From: Congeria kusceri
Taxonomy: Eukaryota > Mollusca > Bivalvia > Myida > Dreissenidae
DNA length: 64,000 nt
Assembly (NCBI GenBank): GCA_027627225.1
Contig: CM051029.1
Span: 19,667,156 to 19,731,155, forward strand
Direction: 5' to 3'
This document shows, piece by piece, positions 42,096 to 55,640 of the stretch (positions are counted from its first letter, which is position 1; every line of letters begins with the position of its first letter). The translations under genes and the position numbers were made by a program. The notes beneath the pieces were generated by a model, which saw only the letters and a program-made list of their open reading frames with translations, searched no databases and was not told the DNA's origin.

Positions 42096-43290
42096 TCTAC
42101 TGGCCAAAGGGAGGTAATGCGATAGCGTTTCGTTCGGCGTGAGTGCGTGCGTCCGTGCGACGGTGCGACTGTACGTCAGTTAATACTTAAAACATATTAT
42201 CATAAACTACTCCATTGAGTTCAACCAGAAATGGTTACACAGAAATAATTTATGGTATATAGAGATTTGAATGTGTTCATGTTTCCGGTCCATTGTATGA
42301 TTGTATAATGAGATCACAGGAGCTAAAGTAGTTTTTGGTATTACAACATCACAAATCTTCTTGTCTTCAATGCCTCGGCGCATAATACTTTGAATGTAGC
42401 ATAATATGTGGTCGAAATACCAAAATTGTTAAAAGTATGCCCCTGAAGTAAAAAATGGCCCCGACCCGGAACTTTAATTATATTTTGCTCATCTTCATTT
42501 GGAAAAACCTTAAAAATCTTCTTGTCTGAAACTATAAGTCCTGAGATACGGATAGTTGATATGTAGCATTGCCGTATTGTCCTTTACCAAGATTGATATA
42601 TGGATGCCCCTGGGTTTAAAATGGTGCCACTTCGCCGCTCAATGTTGTTTACATGTACTTAAAAAGGAAAAACAAATATTTACAAATTATCTCGTCTGAA
42701 ACTACACGTCCTGGGCCTTTGACATTTGGTATGAAGCATTGTCTTATCGTCCTTTACTAACATGTGTTCTATTGATGGCACTGGGGTAAAAATGGCCACG
42801 CTCTAAGGCTTTATTTTCGTTTATTTAAATGTTCTTTAACAGAAAAACTTTTTTTTCTGAAACTATACGGTCTTTATGTTGGCTTTTGATATGGAGTGTA
42901 TAGCAAAACTGTTCATATGGTTATTTGCCAAGAGTTTCAAAAGTATGGGCTTAATATTGGCACAACAACAGTGCTCAAATTCCTTACGTTGATTTATTGC
43001 CGGAAACTTCAGTGCCTACAGCTTGCATTTTTTGTATGTACCATCACCTTCTTCCCCTTATACCTATTGTTCAAATGTTGTGCCTGGACTAAAAATGACT
43101 CCAACACGGCGGTCACTATTTTATAAAAACATGGATATTTGATATGTAGCATTGTGGTATATGACTATACTAAAGTTGCTAAGGTAGTACCCATATGCCA
43201 ACAATGGCCTCCCCGGGCTCGATAATTACTTTTAAACTGAAAATACAAAACTTTTTGTCCAAAACTACTTAATGTGCTGCAAACGAACAA
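42096..43290 (+). repeat. Bivalve repeat with ~195-bp internal tandem units
   Basis: Begins TTAGCTCTACTGGCCAAAGG-like text and GCGTGCGTCCGTGCGACGG. Units follow, each with 'aaaatggccccg', 'cttcttgtctgaaacta', 'ttgatatgtagcattg' and 'gtcctttaccaa'. About four units. I recognise this order from bivalve genomes. The 76-codon plus frame inside is an artefact. Confidence 0.8.
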
Positions 43291-43301
43291 CGCGAAAACT
43301 A

Positions 43302-43575
43302 TACGTGGGAGCAGTGGTCTAGTGGTAGGACGCTGGCTTTGAGATCGTGAGGTCCCTAGTTTGAATCACGCCCAGACCACTGGAATTTTTCTGGGCAAAC
43401 AATTTATCCCACGTTTGCTCCTCTCCACCCAGGTGTATAAATGGGTACCTGTGAGGGAAATAAGCCAATGTGCCGTGGCTGCATTCTGCGCCGAGTGTTA
43501 ACGGACGACTTATGACCCAGTGATCGGGGGGTAAATTTGAAAGTCGGCTGAAGATGTATATCAATATCAGACTAT
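43302..43575 (+). mobile_element. tRNA-headed SINE, probably Meta-type
   Basis: The tRNA-like head GTGGTCTAGTGGTAGGACGC carries box A; box B is the imperfect AGTTTGAATCACG. A body follows with CTCCACCCAGGTGTATAAAT and GGGTACCTGTGAGG, then 'gtgccgtggctgcattctgcgccgag'. The CCCAGGTGTATAAATGGGTACCTG block resembles the central domain of MetaSINEs as I remember it. The overlapping minus frame is an artefact. Confidence 0.75.
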
Positions 43576-46500
43576 AAACCTATCCTTTACCTATATGTCA
43601 ATGTTGCAGAGCATTGTATTTCGACACAATATTTCCTTTGTGTAAACACAAGGAGGACATATATCGGCACCATTTCCTCTCTCTGGTTTGTGCCGTTTTA
43701 GAATGTGATAAGAAGTACGCAGACATTTACCTACTATAACAGGTCTATAATTGGCAATCGTTTGTGATGCATTTTCCTTTCAGCCGTGCCTAGAACGTAA
43801 ATAATAAAGTACTGGAGATTGCACATTCCCTTGTACACTTTTAAAGTCTGTATTAGTGGGAGGAATGTTTCAAGCTGATTCAAAACAAATATTGTCCACT
43901 AATACTGTTGTGTTTCATTCTATTTGGTATGTTGAAACACAGTACATCCTGGTTTCTAAATGGTTTTAAGCTGCAAACATCTTTTAATATAATAATACGT
44001 TTGAATAAAAATATGCGTTCTTATCTAAATGTTCAATATGTAAAGAGAAAACAAGTGTTTTGCCAACGATATAAAGTATTAATGTGTCTTTAATCAATTA
44101 GTCAATTAGTTAACATGAATTAAGAATTTCAAGTTGAATTATAGTTCACTTAACATGGATTAACAGGTATGTTAAATAAAATATCACGTCGACACATGCT
44201 TATCAATCATATCCATACATTCATTAAACTATTGTTGAGATCTGTGCAAATTGGATGTTTATTTAATAATGTGCATATATTGTGTAGGCCGTATTTGTCT
44301 AACGAAACAGTGACGACTAATTGTATATGTTTCGGTTATACTTATTGTGACTTGTAGTGGAAACCACTATATACTGTACAATCACCGTTGAACTGATGGA
44401 AAGATATGATATTCAATAAACTATTGTACTAGTAACGTGAATACTAGGCCCACAAACGCGGTTGATACATGTTATCACTTGTGTCTTATTAATTAATCTC
44501 TGACAGATGCATTTAATTTTAGAGAAGGTATAAACGCATTATTTAAAAAGAGAATTGTATGCATTAAGATATAAATTAACACAACTTGTTAAAATGTCAC
44601 AGTGTTTTTTTAATGCTTTCAGTAGTTACAAGTTGAAGACACGAAAGTTCAAGACAGCTACACTATGTACACAGTAAATGGTTTGTATATCTCGTATGCA
44701 CACACCCGTCAATATAAATGAACCATCATCAACGATTGCAGCTACATAACATCAACACTCCAAGTGTGTGTCGTCTACCTGCCTTTTCTCCTCTTTCTCT
44801 AAATATATATAAACACATATTATATCGATACTATGGTGGCCGTTTTAAGACATATGCAAAACGATCTTTGCCTGAGAACACTGCTTAACACTTAAAATGG
44901 CAACCGCATTTTCAGAATGTCAATGGATATAAGCAGGAACACTTTATATTGCCTTTCTCACCATACTGTGCACATGAATATGAATACTGCGGCTTTATTT
45001 ATAAGCCTGTGCAATTGCATTAAAAAATCATTGATACACAAACATCAAATGACAGTACATCAATCAATATTAGAAAACGTGTATCGTCCTTGCATTCTGC
45101 ATATCGCCTGAGTTTTGACAATTACTATGTGAGTCCTTCGTGTTAAAGTTATGTTTTGCATCAAAACTTATAATGCTCATTGGGGAGTATCATATATAAT
45201 GTAGCCAAAAATAGTATTCTTGCTGGACTCAATGTCCGAAGTCATAATAATGAAGAATCCCTTTTATATTACTCGAGTTGCAATAAATAACATTCAATAT
45301 AACAGAGGTCATTCATGCAGAAAATATTTGATATTCTGAAAATTGTGTCTAGACTTTATGCTCTTTCTCTGCACAGAGACTAGCACTTTCGATTTGAATT
45401 GCGTTAAAACGTGTTTAGATATGATCTACATAAGACGCAAAGTGTGTGACTTTTCACAACACGCTTAAATCTCCAGTAAGTAATTGGTGAAGAAAAAACT
45501 ATTTAAGAGAGAGTAAGCGCAAATGTTAAAGTTATCATTGTTCACTCTGTTTACGTCGTTTCAATTGTCTCTACAAATATATTGACTGATTGACCATTGT
45601 AGGCAGACGTATACCGCTTGCTCTCATTCTTCTCTGTCAGGATCTTCATTAATGGAGCTAATATCGACGGTATTATGCAGAAATGTGGACATATATAAAA
45701 CAAGATACAAACTTAGTATCTCGAATATATTTTATACTTCGAAGTGTTAAGAAAATACACGTATCACAGGAGAAGTGCAAGCGGTGCTACCCCTCGTCTG
45801 ATGAACACACTTAGTTTAAGTGACGTCACTGACTGTTGTTTCAACACTTGTTAGACAATAGCATCATACTGCAACACAATCAAGTTTAAAATTACATACA
45901 ATACTCACAATGCACGACATAGTTACGATTCTTGTCCTACACATTATTTTTGATAATACTGAATAAGAGTTTTGATCGTACAGAAAAAAATATACCAAGT
46001 TTCAAGCCTCTATGTTTTATAGGTTTTTAGAACATGTGAGTATGTTCGAAAATATTTGCCAAAATGAATTTCCTAACTTGAAAAAAGGCCATTAAACAAT
46101 CAACATAGGTGGAAGAGTTAAAGTTATTGTTCTACACACTTTACGTCTAAACATATTTTATTTCCATCGTGTAACTATATTTTACATCACCATGGTGCGG
46201 GTGAACACAAACAGCATATAGAGGGAAAAGGGTTGAACTAAAGGTTATTTCCACATTACTGGCGATTCGCCCCTGGATATATTGAAATACACAAATAAAC
46301 AAACACGGTTGGTTGGTTAAACATAACTGAAGAATACATTAAAGAAATAACTGTATTTTTAACAAACTAAAGTATACCAAAGGATGTATTGAATAGTACG
46401 AATATAACATGATAATTGAAAACAGAAGTAATATCCTTACTACATTTAAGAAAAGAAACGGATTTATGTGTTGGTTAGTATTGTCCGCATTAAACAAGAA

Positions 46501-46790
46501 TCGATAAACTGTTAATATAGTAAGAATGGTCACAAGTTAAATGAGATGTGTGTTTGAAGAGTGCTGTCGTCTTTTTGTAGATATTGACCGATGTAAATAT
46601 AAATAAATATAGCTATATTGTTATCAGAACTTAATTCATGATTGCCATAAAGAAGCAGGCTGCAGTTGAGCATGTTAACAAGTGTGTAATTCTTAGTCGT
46701 TGGTTTCTGTAGAGATGACAAATAAACAATAATGATTGACATCTTCTGAAATGTTGGTAATGCTAACAGGTGGTTTTGATATAAATAGAA
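43576..46790. other. No gene recognised
   Basis: A+T-rich. On the minus strand near 43600-43870 a few RT-like words (ANYRPVIVG) hint at more CR1-like debris, but not enough to call. Confidence 0.4.
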
Positions 46791-46794
46791 ATTT

Positions 46795-48200
46795 AAATTG
46801 CTACACATGTTTGAGTCGTGCGGGCATAACTGATTCAAACATCTTCCCAATATGATAATACTCGGGAACTTTGTTACATTTTAAAAGCAAGTGTTGTATA
46901 TAAACTTTGAATTTAGATAGAGAGTCAAAGTTACATAAATCTACATGCCGTTTATTCCATATATTGATTGCAGAGGGAATAAAAATTGTGAGCACAGATG
47001 AGGTCTCCTACTTACAGTTACATCATCTGAGAAATGCCTTAAGTTTTACGAGGACACCTGATTTACAGTGTGAGGTAAGAGGATCCCGAGAAAATCAGGA
47101 CACTCGTTTTGATGCAATGTGTATATTGTGACAAATTTGTTATAACGCCTACGAGCATTTAAACTTATCCAGTTAATTTATGTATACAATTCTCTTAATG
47201 AAACCGATCTAGTTAGGCGAAAAACTATTATTGCAGTTTCCTTTTGAATGTTATGTAACGTTTGGTTTTCATATAATTTGCAACCATCCCAAACCACACA
47301 GCATGTTCTAATATTGGTCTTAAGTAAGAAAGGTACAACTGATTTAGTGGTTTTTCTGGATTCTGGGAATATAAGTCGTCTGATATAACCTAAAATGTTT
47401 AAAGCAGTAGTCGTAATGCTTTTGATATGAGAGTGTTACTTACCATCATTGCTAAAAGTTATTCCAATGTGTTTACGTGTCTGTACAAATGTGATGAGGA
47501 TGTTTTCAAATAGCAAACATGGATTATTAATATTGGGGTTTAATGCAAATACAATAGGTAGGTAGGTTAAAGTCCACTAACCAGGTTTTCAACCACTGAC
47601 TTATTAAATAAAGGTCATGGTTCAGAATGCCTTCTAAGTCACTTAACGTGGACGTATTTCATGCGAAAAACTTGTCATCAGCAAACAGACGTGTAATGCT
47701 TAAACGATTGTCAACTATGTCGTTAACTTATGTGAGAAAAACAATTGACCTAAAACATAACCTTGTTGTACATCTGTGTTTATTGTAAGTTAAGCGGATA
47801 AAGCTGACCCTACGAAAACCTTTCGTGTTGGATTTGATAAGTAATTTGTTTATACATTACCACAAAAAAACAAATTAATGTAACTTGAATGTAAGGCCAC
47901 GGTGCCACACCGTATCAAACTTGTTAAACATCGCAAAACACAATACACGTGAATTGTTTGTCATCGAAAAAACGAGATAGTTGATCAAAGATGTCGATTA
48001 ACTGGGCAATTGTTCTACACACTCACCTGTGTCTGCTGAATAAATACACCAAGTCTTAAATGTAGGGGAACATTTCCCGAACAGGAAAACTGGGTATACC
48101 CCTGACTTGCTTATTGTATTACTAATTTTAGAAATTTGTTTTCCGATTAAGTGACCTAGATGTATGTGGTCTCAAATGGTTTAGGACATATTGTTCTAAA
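46795..48200 (-). pseudogene. Decayed CR1/L2-like reverse transcriptase (relic 2)
   Basis: Minus strand, 5' to 3': KFDTVWHRGLTFKL; then CTTRLCFRSIVFLT (a decayed PQGSVLGPLLF block) and VNDIVDNRLSITRLFADDKF, with the FADD box at 47673-47684; LEGILNHDLYLISQWLKTWL; HIGITFSNDG; LNILGYIRRLIFPESRKT; RTCCVVWDGCKLYENQTLHN; finally IFIPSAINIWNKRHVDLCNF. Order and motifs are those of a CR1/L2-clade RT, from domain centre to C-terminus. Many stops and frame changes. No endonuclease was found upstream. Confidence 0.75.
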
Positions 48201-50452
48201 TTTTCACCGTTCGGATTTTTTTTAAAGAAGGCCGTTTTCAAGAAAACCGTTACTTAAATGTATGGCTTGTACACAAAAAGACTAAATGAATATTTTTTCT
48301 CACTACAAGCACTCCAGTGTTTCAAAATATGTAAAGTAAAATACATCGTTAAACATAAAGAGGTACATTGTATGTTATGCAATCTTCTATATAATAAGGA
48401 GAATATGATAATAATAGAGTTTAAAGATACCCCTTTTCTATTAAGCAGACGTTAAGTTTTTGTTGACAGTTTCTACACGTCTATACCAGTTGGTATTTCT
48501 TGTTTGAAACGATATTAGATCATAAAACAACAATCGTACTTGAAAACGGATGTTCATACTCTGATGCTGGGATTTTTCGTCAAAAATAGATTTAATAGAA
48601 TTTCTATGAAATAGAAAAAAATCCCTTTTGAATATGCAATATTTTACTTAGCGTTTTTTCCTGAGTGGCGAGATATGGGTTAACAAAAATTAATCTTAAT
48701 AATATTTATGGTGCACAGTTAATGTATAAAACATAACACTGAATTAAGTTTGTGATTGTCAATGAATATAAATTGATCCTTTAACAATAGCTGCGGAGGA
48801 GTTTACACTATCCGCAGCAAAACCCGGATCGGTCTATTGAATCTTGCTCACTTGAAAATTAAAATCATGCCAGTTAAATTTTAAGATGCCAAAATGAATA
48901 TGCAATCATTACATAATACACAATTATATTTATTGTGTTTATTATTTACTCTGCAATTTTATTTTTATATTATTGCAATGCATAGCAACGTATTCAATGT
49001 TTTATCATAAATCACTATTACTTAGTGCCAATAGAAAATTCATTGAGAATGTTCCGCCATTATTCCGCCAACTGCTAAGTTACAACATAAAATAATTTGT
49101 TTTTTTTTAAATTATTGAAATTTTAATCAATTCTTGTAGGTATGACCAGTATATAAATGAATTCAATATATCGTTAAGCAAAATCAAGGTGACAATACTA
49201 AATGTTATATAAATTGTGTATTACATTTTATTGAAAATGTTTCATCTACCACTGTTGACCACATTCGGAATATTAATTATTATCGGGTGTAATATTCAGA
49301 TTTATGCCATTCAAACACATGAATTGAAAAATAAAGCCTTGCTTGCAGCCAAAATATTAAATGATATAGTTCAATTGACCACTATTGATGACTTTGAATA
49401 TTATTAACAGCAAGCAGTTAAAACATTGAGCTAAAAAAGAGCATTCGCCCTGGAATTAAAACTCTAATCGTGCCGATGATTATACGCATATTTTACACTT
49501 ACAAAATGTACGTGACTGTAAAGATTGCATAAAACATATATTTCCGACCAATCTTGCATTCAATACAACTTTTATTATGCAACCAAGAGGCAATAACTCT
49601 TGTGTAAATGACCAACCTGACCTATTTTAATTTTCAATTGCGAACTGCTGGTAATTCACAATCGCAGCAAGATGTTTCAAAATGAACAGAACTTGATCCG
49701 AAAATGAATTCTCTATTTTGTAAATGCATTAATTAGATGATCAAAATATACCAACATGAATTAACTGACTGATAAATAAATCAAATTCCATGAAAGATTC
49801 AAGAACATAAACACTGGTATTTTACTTTACAAGATGGGCAATAACTCTGGTATCTGACCCGATCTGACATCTATTTAAATTGCTCTTAATTTAAGTCGTA
49901 TTAATATGTTTCTAAACACTTGTTTAGTCCCATACATACTTTGTATTTTAAATTCATATTCCATTTATTTGTTGCATGATTTCAAGTTAGTATAATTAAC
50001 CTCCCTTTAACGAGAATATGAGCCTAAATTTCAATACTAATAACATTTGCTGATTAAATACCGACTAACGTTACTGTTTAATACGTATACATAATTTATA
50101 CAGTCATGATACGTGTCGTTTATTGAAGCTCTTGAAAAAATAATCTCCATCTTAAATACCTCAATTGCAACAAGAACAATACACATTTTGTTTTTAGTAT
50201 AAAAATGAAGACAAATTATATACAAGTTAAATCAATGGATTCATCAATTATGTAATGACTTCACTTTCTATAACACAAACAGGTAGTTGTTCGTTCTCGC
50301 AAATGTATATCTATTTGTGTATAAAATTATCATTTGAGTTATTAACATTTACGCGGAACAACCTTTTTTCGAAAAAAACCCACACAAGAATTCCTTACAT
50401 AACGTGCACGCTTCTACACCCCCCGTTTCAGCCACCCATAACTAATAACATA
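48201..50452. other. No gene recognised
   Basis: A+T-rich; 63-65-codon frames at 48258 and 49216 show no supporting features. The latter (MFHLPLLTTFGILIIIGCNI) looks signal-peptide-like but could not be linked to another exon. Confidence 0.4.
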
Positions 50453-50887
50453 ATTTAGCACCCATAACTAATAGTTGACGGTAGACTCATGCTTGATTCT
50501 TGGCACAAATGCAAATCAGTCGTCTATTTACCAATATTAGACGTATGAAATCAACAACCTGTGCATGTAAAGGAGAATACGAAAACGGAGTTCTAGTTGA
50601 TATAGTGACATGCGAATATAGTTTACAATTCTATAGCACATGTTACATTAAGTGATCCTTAAACTTCTAAAAATATGTGTTATGGCTGAAACCGTTAATA
50701 TACAAGTTCAAATATTCACAAGTTAATACAATATCACGAATATAAATGTATAAGAAGAAAGCATATACATATTTAATTGCCTATTTTTTTTATAAATAAC
50801 AAAAATGCTGTATTACTTCTTGTTTCTAAGTACTTTAACTATAAACAACTATTCAAACATGTAACAATATGCTATTCAATACAGTAC

Positions 50888-50984
50888 TTGTATAGCCTCA
50901 TTACAAGAGGAAAACACGCCCCAGACAACAAGCTGTCACCGAAAGATCCAAGTACTATGCCGACAGTGTTTTGTGCGGTACTAC
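50888..50984 (-). CDS. Orphan TM-exon paralog 1 (degenerate)
   Basis: Acceptor ATACAACAG, donor CAA|GTACTG. Reads GSTAQNTVGIVLGSFGDSLL; the hydrophobic span is broken by Asp and Ser, so membrane insertion is doubtful. Confidence 0.4.
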
Positions 50985-51783
50985 CTGTTGTATATATGGA
51001 ATCAAATACAAACTTAATATAAATAATACTTTCGAAATAATGTCCCAAATGGCTCATCTTAGTACAGATATCCGCTTACATGCAGGACTTAAGTAAAAAT
51101 AGGTGTGGTGCTAGTTTGAACAAAAATATGGCAATTGAACGGCATCATGACTTGATATACATCAAGTTAATTAACCGTCCTACTTTATTTCTATCCTACA
51201 CATATTTATATCAAATCAAAACTTCATTTGATCACGCATATTGCTTTGAGAACAAAACTTGTCGTTGGAGAACAAATGGGGCAACAACATGGTGTTACTG
51301 ATCCGATGTGCGACCATCGTGCCAGCCAATCTTAAATTTGAGCAGCCCATAACTACTTTTGTCGCAAAGTGATGCATGATTCATGGTAACTAATGCTTAA
51401 GTATAGGTCTTTTGTAAATTATGTGCGTATTCAACAACATGTTTACGCAAAGCAGAATGCGTAAACGAAATTATATCCCCAAAAGTGAGCTACGAATATA
51501 TATTGACAGTTCTATAGGACAAGTGATATTAAGTGATCCACACACGTTTAAAATTTTCTAGTAAGCCTGAAACCTCTTAGAATAAAAGATCAAATATAAA
51601 CATGTTGATATTTGTTCATGAATATAAATAAACAAATAAGAAGAAAACATATTAATTGAAATAATTAAATATACATGTTCTTTATCAATGATGAGGGTGC
51701 TTTATTACTGCTTGTTCGTTACGTAACTTAAATCTAAACACGTTAATGTATTCAAACATGTAATAAACTACACAATGCAGTAC

Positions 51784-51887
51784 CATTTTGCAATTGTCAC
51801 GTTCTGCAAGAAGAACAGACATTGCAATCAACAAGCAGACACCGATACATCCAACGACTATACTGAGAGTGCATACTGCGGTCAAAC
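51784..51887 (-). CDS. Orphan TM-exon paralog 2 (best preserved)
   Basis: Acceptor TATATAAAACAG, donor ATG|GTACTG. Reads GLTAVCTLSIVVGCIGVCLL then IAMSVLLAERDNCKM: a clean ~22-residue membrane span followed by charged residues, as at the cytoplasmic edge of a type I protein. Confidence 0.5.
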
Positions 51888-52681
51888 CTGTTTTATATAG
51901 AGAATAACGACAAGCATTATACAATTTAAATAATAAGCGTAATGTGATGTCCAAAATCGCTCATCTGAATACAGACTGTTGCTTAAATGTAGGTCGTAAG
52001 TAATAACAGGTTTGGTGCCAGTTTGAACAAAATATGAAAACTAAATGACATCATGAATTAGTATACATCCGGTTGATTAAATTTCCTACTGAACTTTATC
52101 CCACGCCTTTGTTTATTAAAACCAAACTTCAGACTATAAACCGCATCGCTTTGAAACAAAACTTGTTGTCGGAAAACGAACGGGGCAACACTATAGCTGT
52201 ACTGGTCCGATGCACAACACAGAGTTCATCCAATCCTTATTTTAGTAAACCATATTTACCTGTTGACGCAAAAAGGTATGCTAAAGTAAGGGTATGTTGC
52301 GAATTAGCAATGTATTAAGCAATATTCAACGGAAAAAAATCAACAACATTTGCATGTAAAGCAGAATGCGTAAATAGTATTATATTTCAAATAGTGAGGT
52401 ACAAAAATACATTGCCAGTTCTATTGCACTATTTATAGAAAGTGATCTACACAAGTCTAACGATTCATATATGTGGTAAGGCCGAAACATTTAGAGAACA
52501 AAATCAAAAATAAAGATTCACATGTTGATATTCTCATTACATGAATATAAATAAAGAAAAATAAGAATATTAATTCCAATTCGCATAGATTTTTAAATGC
52601 TAGTGATGCTTTATTTAAGTTCGTTCATTATGTTATTAAAACAAGTATTCAAACAGGGAAAAAATCTACACAACACAGTAC

Positions 52682-52783
52682 CGTTCAGGATTTTTTCTTT
52701 AATCAAAAGAATAGTCCAGACAAGCATCAAGATGACACCGAAACATCCAACCTCTATGCTGGAAGTGCATTGTTTGGTCCAAC
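52682..52783 (-). CDS. Orphan TM-exon paralog 3
   Basis: Acceptor ATATAAAACAG, donor AACG|GTACTG. Reads GWTKQCTSSIEVGCFGVILM then LVWTILLIKEKILN: a hydrophobic span and a basic edge. Confidence 0.5.
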
Positions 52784-52844
52784 CTGTTTTATATGGGCAA
52801 TACAAAGCAAACTGAATTTATTTCAAGTTGGCAACTAATGTTGC

Positions 52845-52846
52845 TG

Positions 52847-52895
<49 letters not shown>

Positions 52896-52990
52896 CAATA
52901 AAAATGCTCACAATTAAACAAATAAAATAAATGAATAAAATGAATGAATAAGTAAATAAATAAATAAAAATACAATAAATACAATAATTA
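52845..52990. repeat. (AAT)n then (AAAT)n microsatellite
   Basis: AATAATAAT to about 52892, then AAATAAAT/TGAATAAA units. Confidence 0.9.
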
Positions 52991-53334
52991 TAACTACAGT
53001 AAGAATAATAATATATAACTAGGGTAGGCTAAACAAGGAGATCGGATGGCCCGAGTAGTTGCTTTGGGAGTGTGGGGCGACTTGGGAGAGAGGTGTGGTT
53101 AGTTTTGTGTAGGGTAGTGTAAGGTAGACTCTGGTCTACCTCTGGTCTGGCTAGCCTTGTTTGCCGAGAAAAAATACAACATTTAAACGGTTCAAATCAG
53201 TTGGACGTCAATATGTAACATTTAAATAAAAAATAAAAACTGTCGAAATAAAAGAAAAAAATAATATAAAACTAAACTTCCTGAAATAATATAAGTATTA
53301 TATTAATCAAATAAAAAGATAACCTATTATTATA

Positions 53335-53780
53335 TGCAGCAACTGCTGCTTTCTGTTGCTGCTTCTACCTATGAAACTACTGCAGCTTGAACTACTACTG
53401 CAACTACTGAAACGACTGATGCTTCTACTGCTGTAGCTGCTACTTCTACAACTGCTACCATTGTTGCAGCTACTACTACTGTTACACTTGCTACTGCCGC
53501 TGCTACTGCTGCTGTTACATCTACCGATGGTACTATTGCATCTACTGCTGGAGATGCTGCTGCTTCTATTGCTACTGCTGCAGCTACTGATGCTACTGCT
53601 TCTGATACATCTGTAGCTGCTACTATTGCTGCTACTACTAGTGTTGCTGCTACTAATGATGCTGCTACTGCTACTGTTGCTTTAACTACTGCCTCATTTC
53701 TGCTACTAACAACGCTTCTACGTCTACTTCCCCTATTTACTTCTACTATTTACATAAACACCAACTACTATCACTGCTGC
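53335..53780. repeat. Imperfect CTN trinucleotide array
   Basis: CTGCTA, GCTACT and GCTGCT triplets with many substitutions over about 440 bp. Confidence 0.85.
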
Positions 53781-55126
53781 TGTTGTTGATCCTGGTAAAA
53801 GTTGTTATAAATTACTGATTAGTGTACTTTTCTAAGCTGAATTTCCGACATTTATCGATTTCATTATTACTTTTATCGCAGTATTAGATGATTTTAATAG
53901 ATTTGATCGTTCCTTTCCTATGTTAACCCAAACCTTATTTTTCTATCTCGGCCAATGTGGTTATGTTGTTGCTGGCATTTGTTTGTTTGTCTGTTTGTTA
54001 TATATTAATAAGCAACTTCTACATATTAATGCGTAACTTCATGCAAAAAGCTATAATGGATTTGCATGCAATTTTGTAGGAAGGTGAAAATGGGTCAGTG
54101 GTTAGATATTGGTGGTGATCCGGATCATCGTCTGGATCCAGGATATTTGAATTCATAGGAAATTGGATAAGAGATCTAACAAAACACTGAAAAAGTCCAT
54201 TGTTATGTAGGGTTAGTGAAGGTCTGTGCTCTTCAGATGCATTTTAATTTACATATAAGAAAACATGAATATTAAATAAGATTTTACTTTTGTTAGTGTA
54301 ATGTTCTAATGTTACTATTCTGGACTCTTAGAGGGATGGTTTATTCAAGGCCCAACAGGGATTTGTTTTCTAGCACGTTAATTCAGTCAAAGACGAACTG
54401 ATCACAAAACAAGCATCTAAAATATATAGCAAGCATCTTATTCGCCGCGTCTGACTGTAGGCGGAGCTTATCAGGCATCGCCGAGTAGCTGACCATTACA
54501 GTCAGCACAATTTGTGTCTTAATTGCTTTCATTATTAATTTTTCCAGTGGATTATATAAAAAAAATGTTTAATATGTTCATATATTTCTATTTTTATTTT
54601 TAGTTTATATTTTTGTTTACAGTTTACATGTTGCATGTAACGTTCAAGGGGTTTATCTACGGTAGATCGACAATTACACTTGCAAAAATAAAGTTCATTA
54701 ACAGAGAATTAATATTGAAGCATTGTTAAATATGATGTCCTTGTGTCTATTAACAGTTGACCACTATATTTAATTTCAATATCAACCAGGCAAATCTCCC
54801 TACGCATATTTATATTTGACCATTAAACCTTATTCATAAATATTTATAAATAAACTTTTCATACATTACTGCCATTTATGAAATCTTTTCAACATAATAA
54901 TTGGTAAAATTTATCGGTCGGTTAAGGTTATTATTTTTGATCCATTTTGTTTCCACTTCCATGAAACATACTGACAGTATTTCTGTTATGTGCGTTAGGA
55001 GCTTTGCCTAGTATATACTATTTATGGGAAATACCGTCGATACGCCCCTTTAATATTATGTTGACTTTTCAAAAGTGGTTTATGCTATTAACTTGTTTTA
55101 GCACAATTTATTTTTAAAAGCTAGAC
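53781..55126. other. No gene recognised
   Basis: A+T-rich sequence, nothing supported. Confidence 0.45.
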
Positions 55127-55640
55127 TATTCGAAGAATAGGTGATCTACCCATCTACCCCCGGCGTCGACGTCCGCGTCCACGTCTGAATTGGTTAAAGT
55201 CTTTATTCAAAAGTCTTGTAACTTCAAAACAACATAAGTTATTCCTTTGAAACTTAGAATGTACCTTTGTCATCAACTCCAGTGTCAGCGGCAACATTCC
55301 CCATAACTCTGTTTTGTAATTTGACAGAGTTATGCCCCTTTTTCACATATATTTTCTGGTTAAGGTTTATATTCAAAAGTTTGGTAACTTCAAATCTACA
55401 TAAGTTATTCACTTGAAACTTCGAACTAAACTTTGTTATCAACTCCAGTATCAAGTGCAACATTCAATATAACTCTGTTTTGTATTTTGACAGAGTGCTG
55501 GCCGTGTTTTTCACATTGATTATCTGGTTAAAGTTTATATTCAAAGGTTTTGTAACTTCAATGCTACACAAGCTGTTCACTTGAAACATCTGTTTTGTAT
55601 TTTGATAGAATAACCCAACTTTTTACATAGACTTTGTTGT
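55127..55640. repeat. Bivalve interspersed repeat with GTCGACGTCCGCGTC core, copy 2
   Basis: AGACTATTCGAAGAATAGGTG, CCCCGGCGTCGACGTCCGCG, then three ~180-bp units with 'cataagttattc', 'ctttgtcatcaactccagt' and 'cataactctgttttgt'. Same family and orientation as 13766-14340. Confidence 0.8.

Larger units (their letters stand above)
50453..52830 (-). repeat. Tandem array of three ~0.9-kb units, each with a transmembrane exon
   Basis: Units begin near 50453, 51345 and 52245. Shared blocks: 'gatgcatgattc', 'gcagaatgcgtaaacg', 'gtgagctacgaatatat', 'aagtgatcc.cacac.t.taaaa', 'gcctgaaacc', then a minus-strand exon flanked by (TATATAAAA)CAG and GTACTG, then 'gatccgatg.acaac'. The third unit is shorter. 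The same unit occurs at 20024-20960, where its exon ends the small Ig receptor gene. No Ig exon was found beside the array. Confidence 0.8.

Noticed and set aside
49216..49407. 63-codon frame with a signal-peptide-like start
   Set aside because: A hydrophobic N-terminus alone is weak in A+T-rich DNA. It ends at a stop without a donor in phase, and no partner exon was found.
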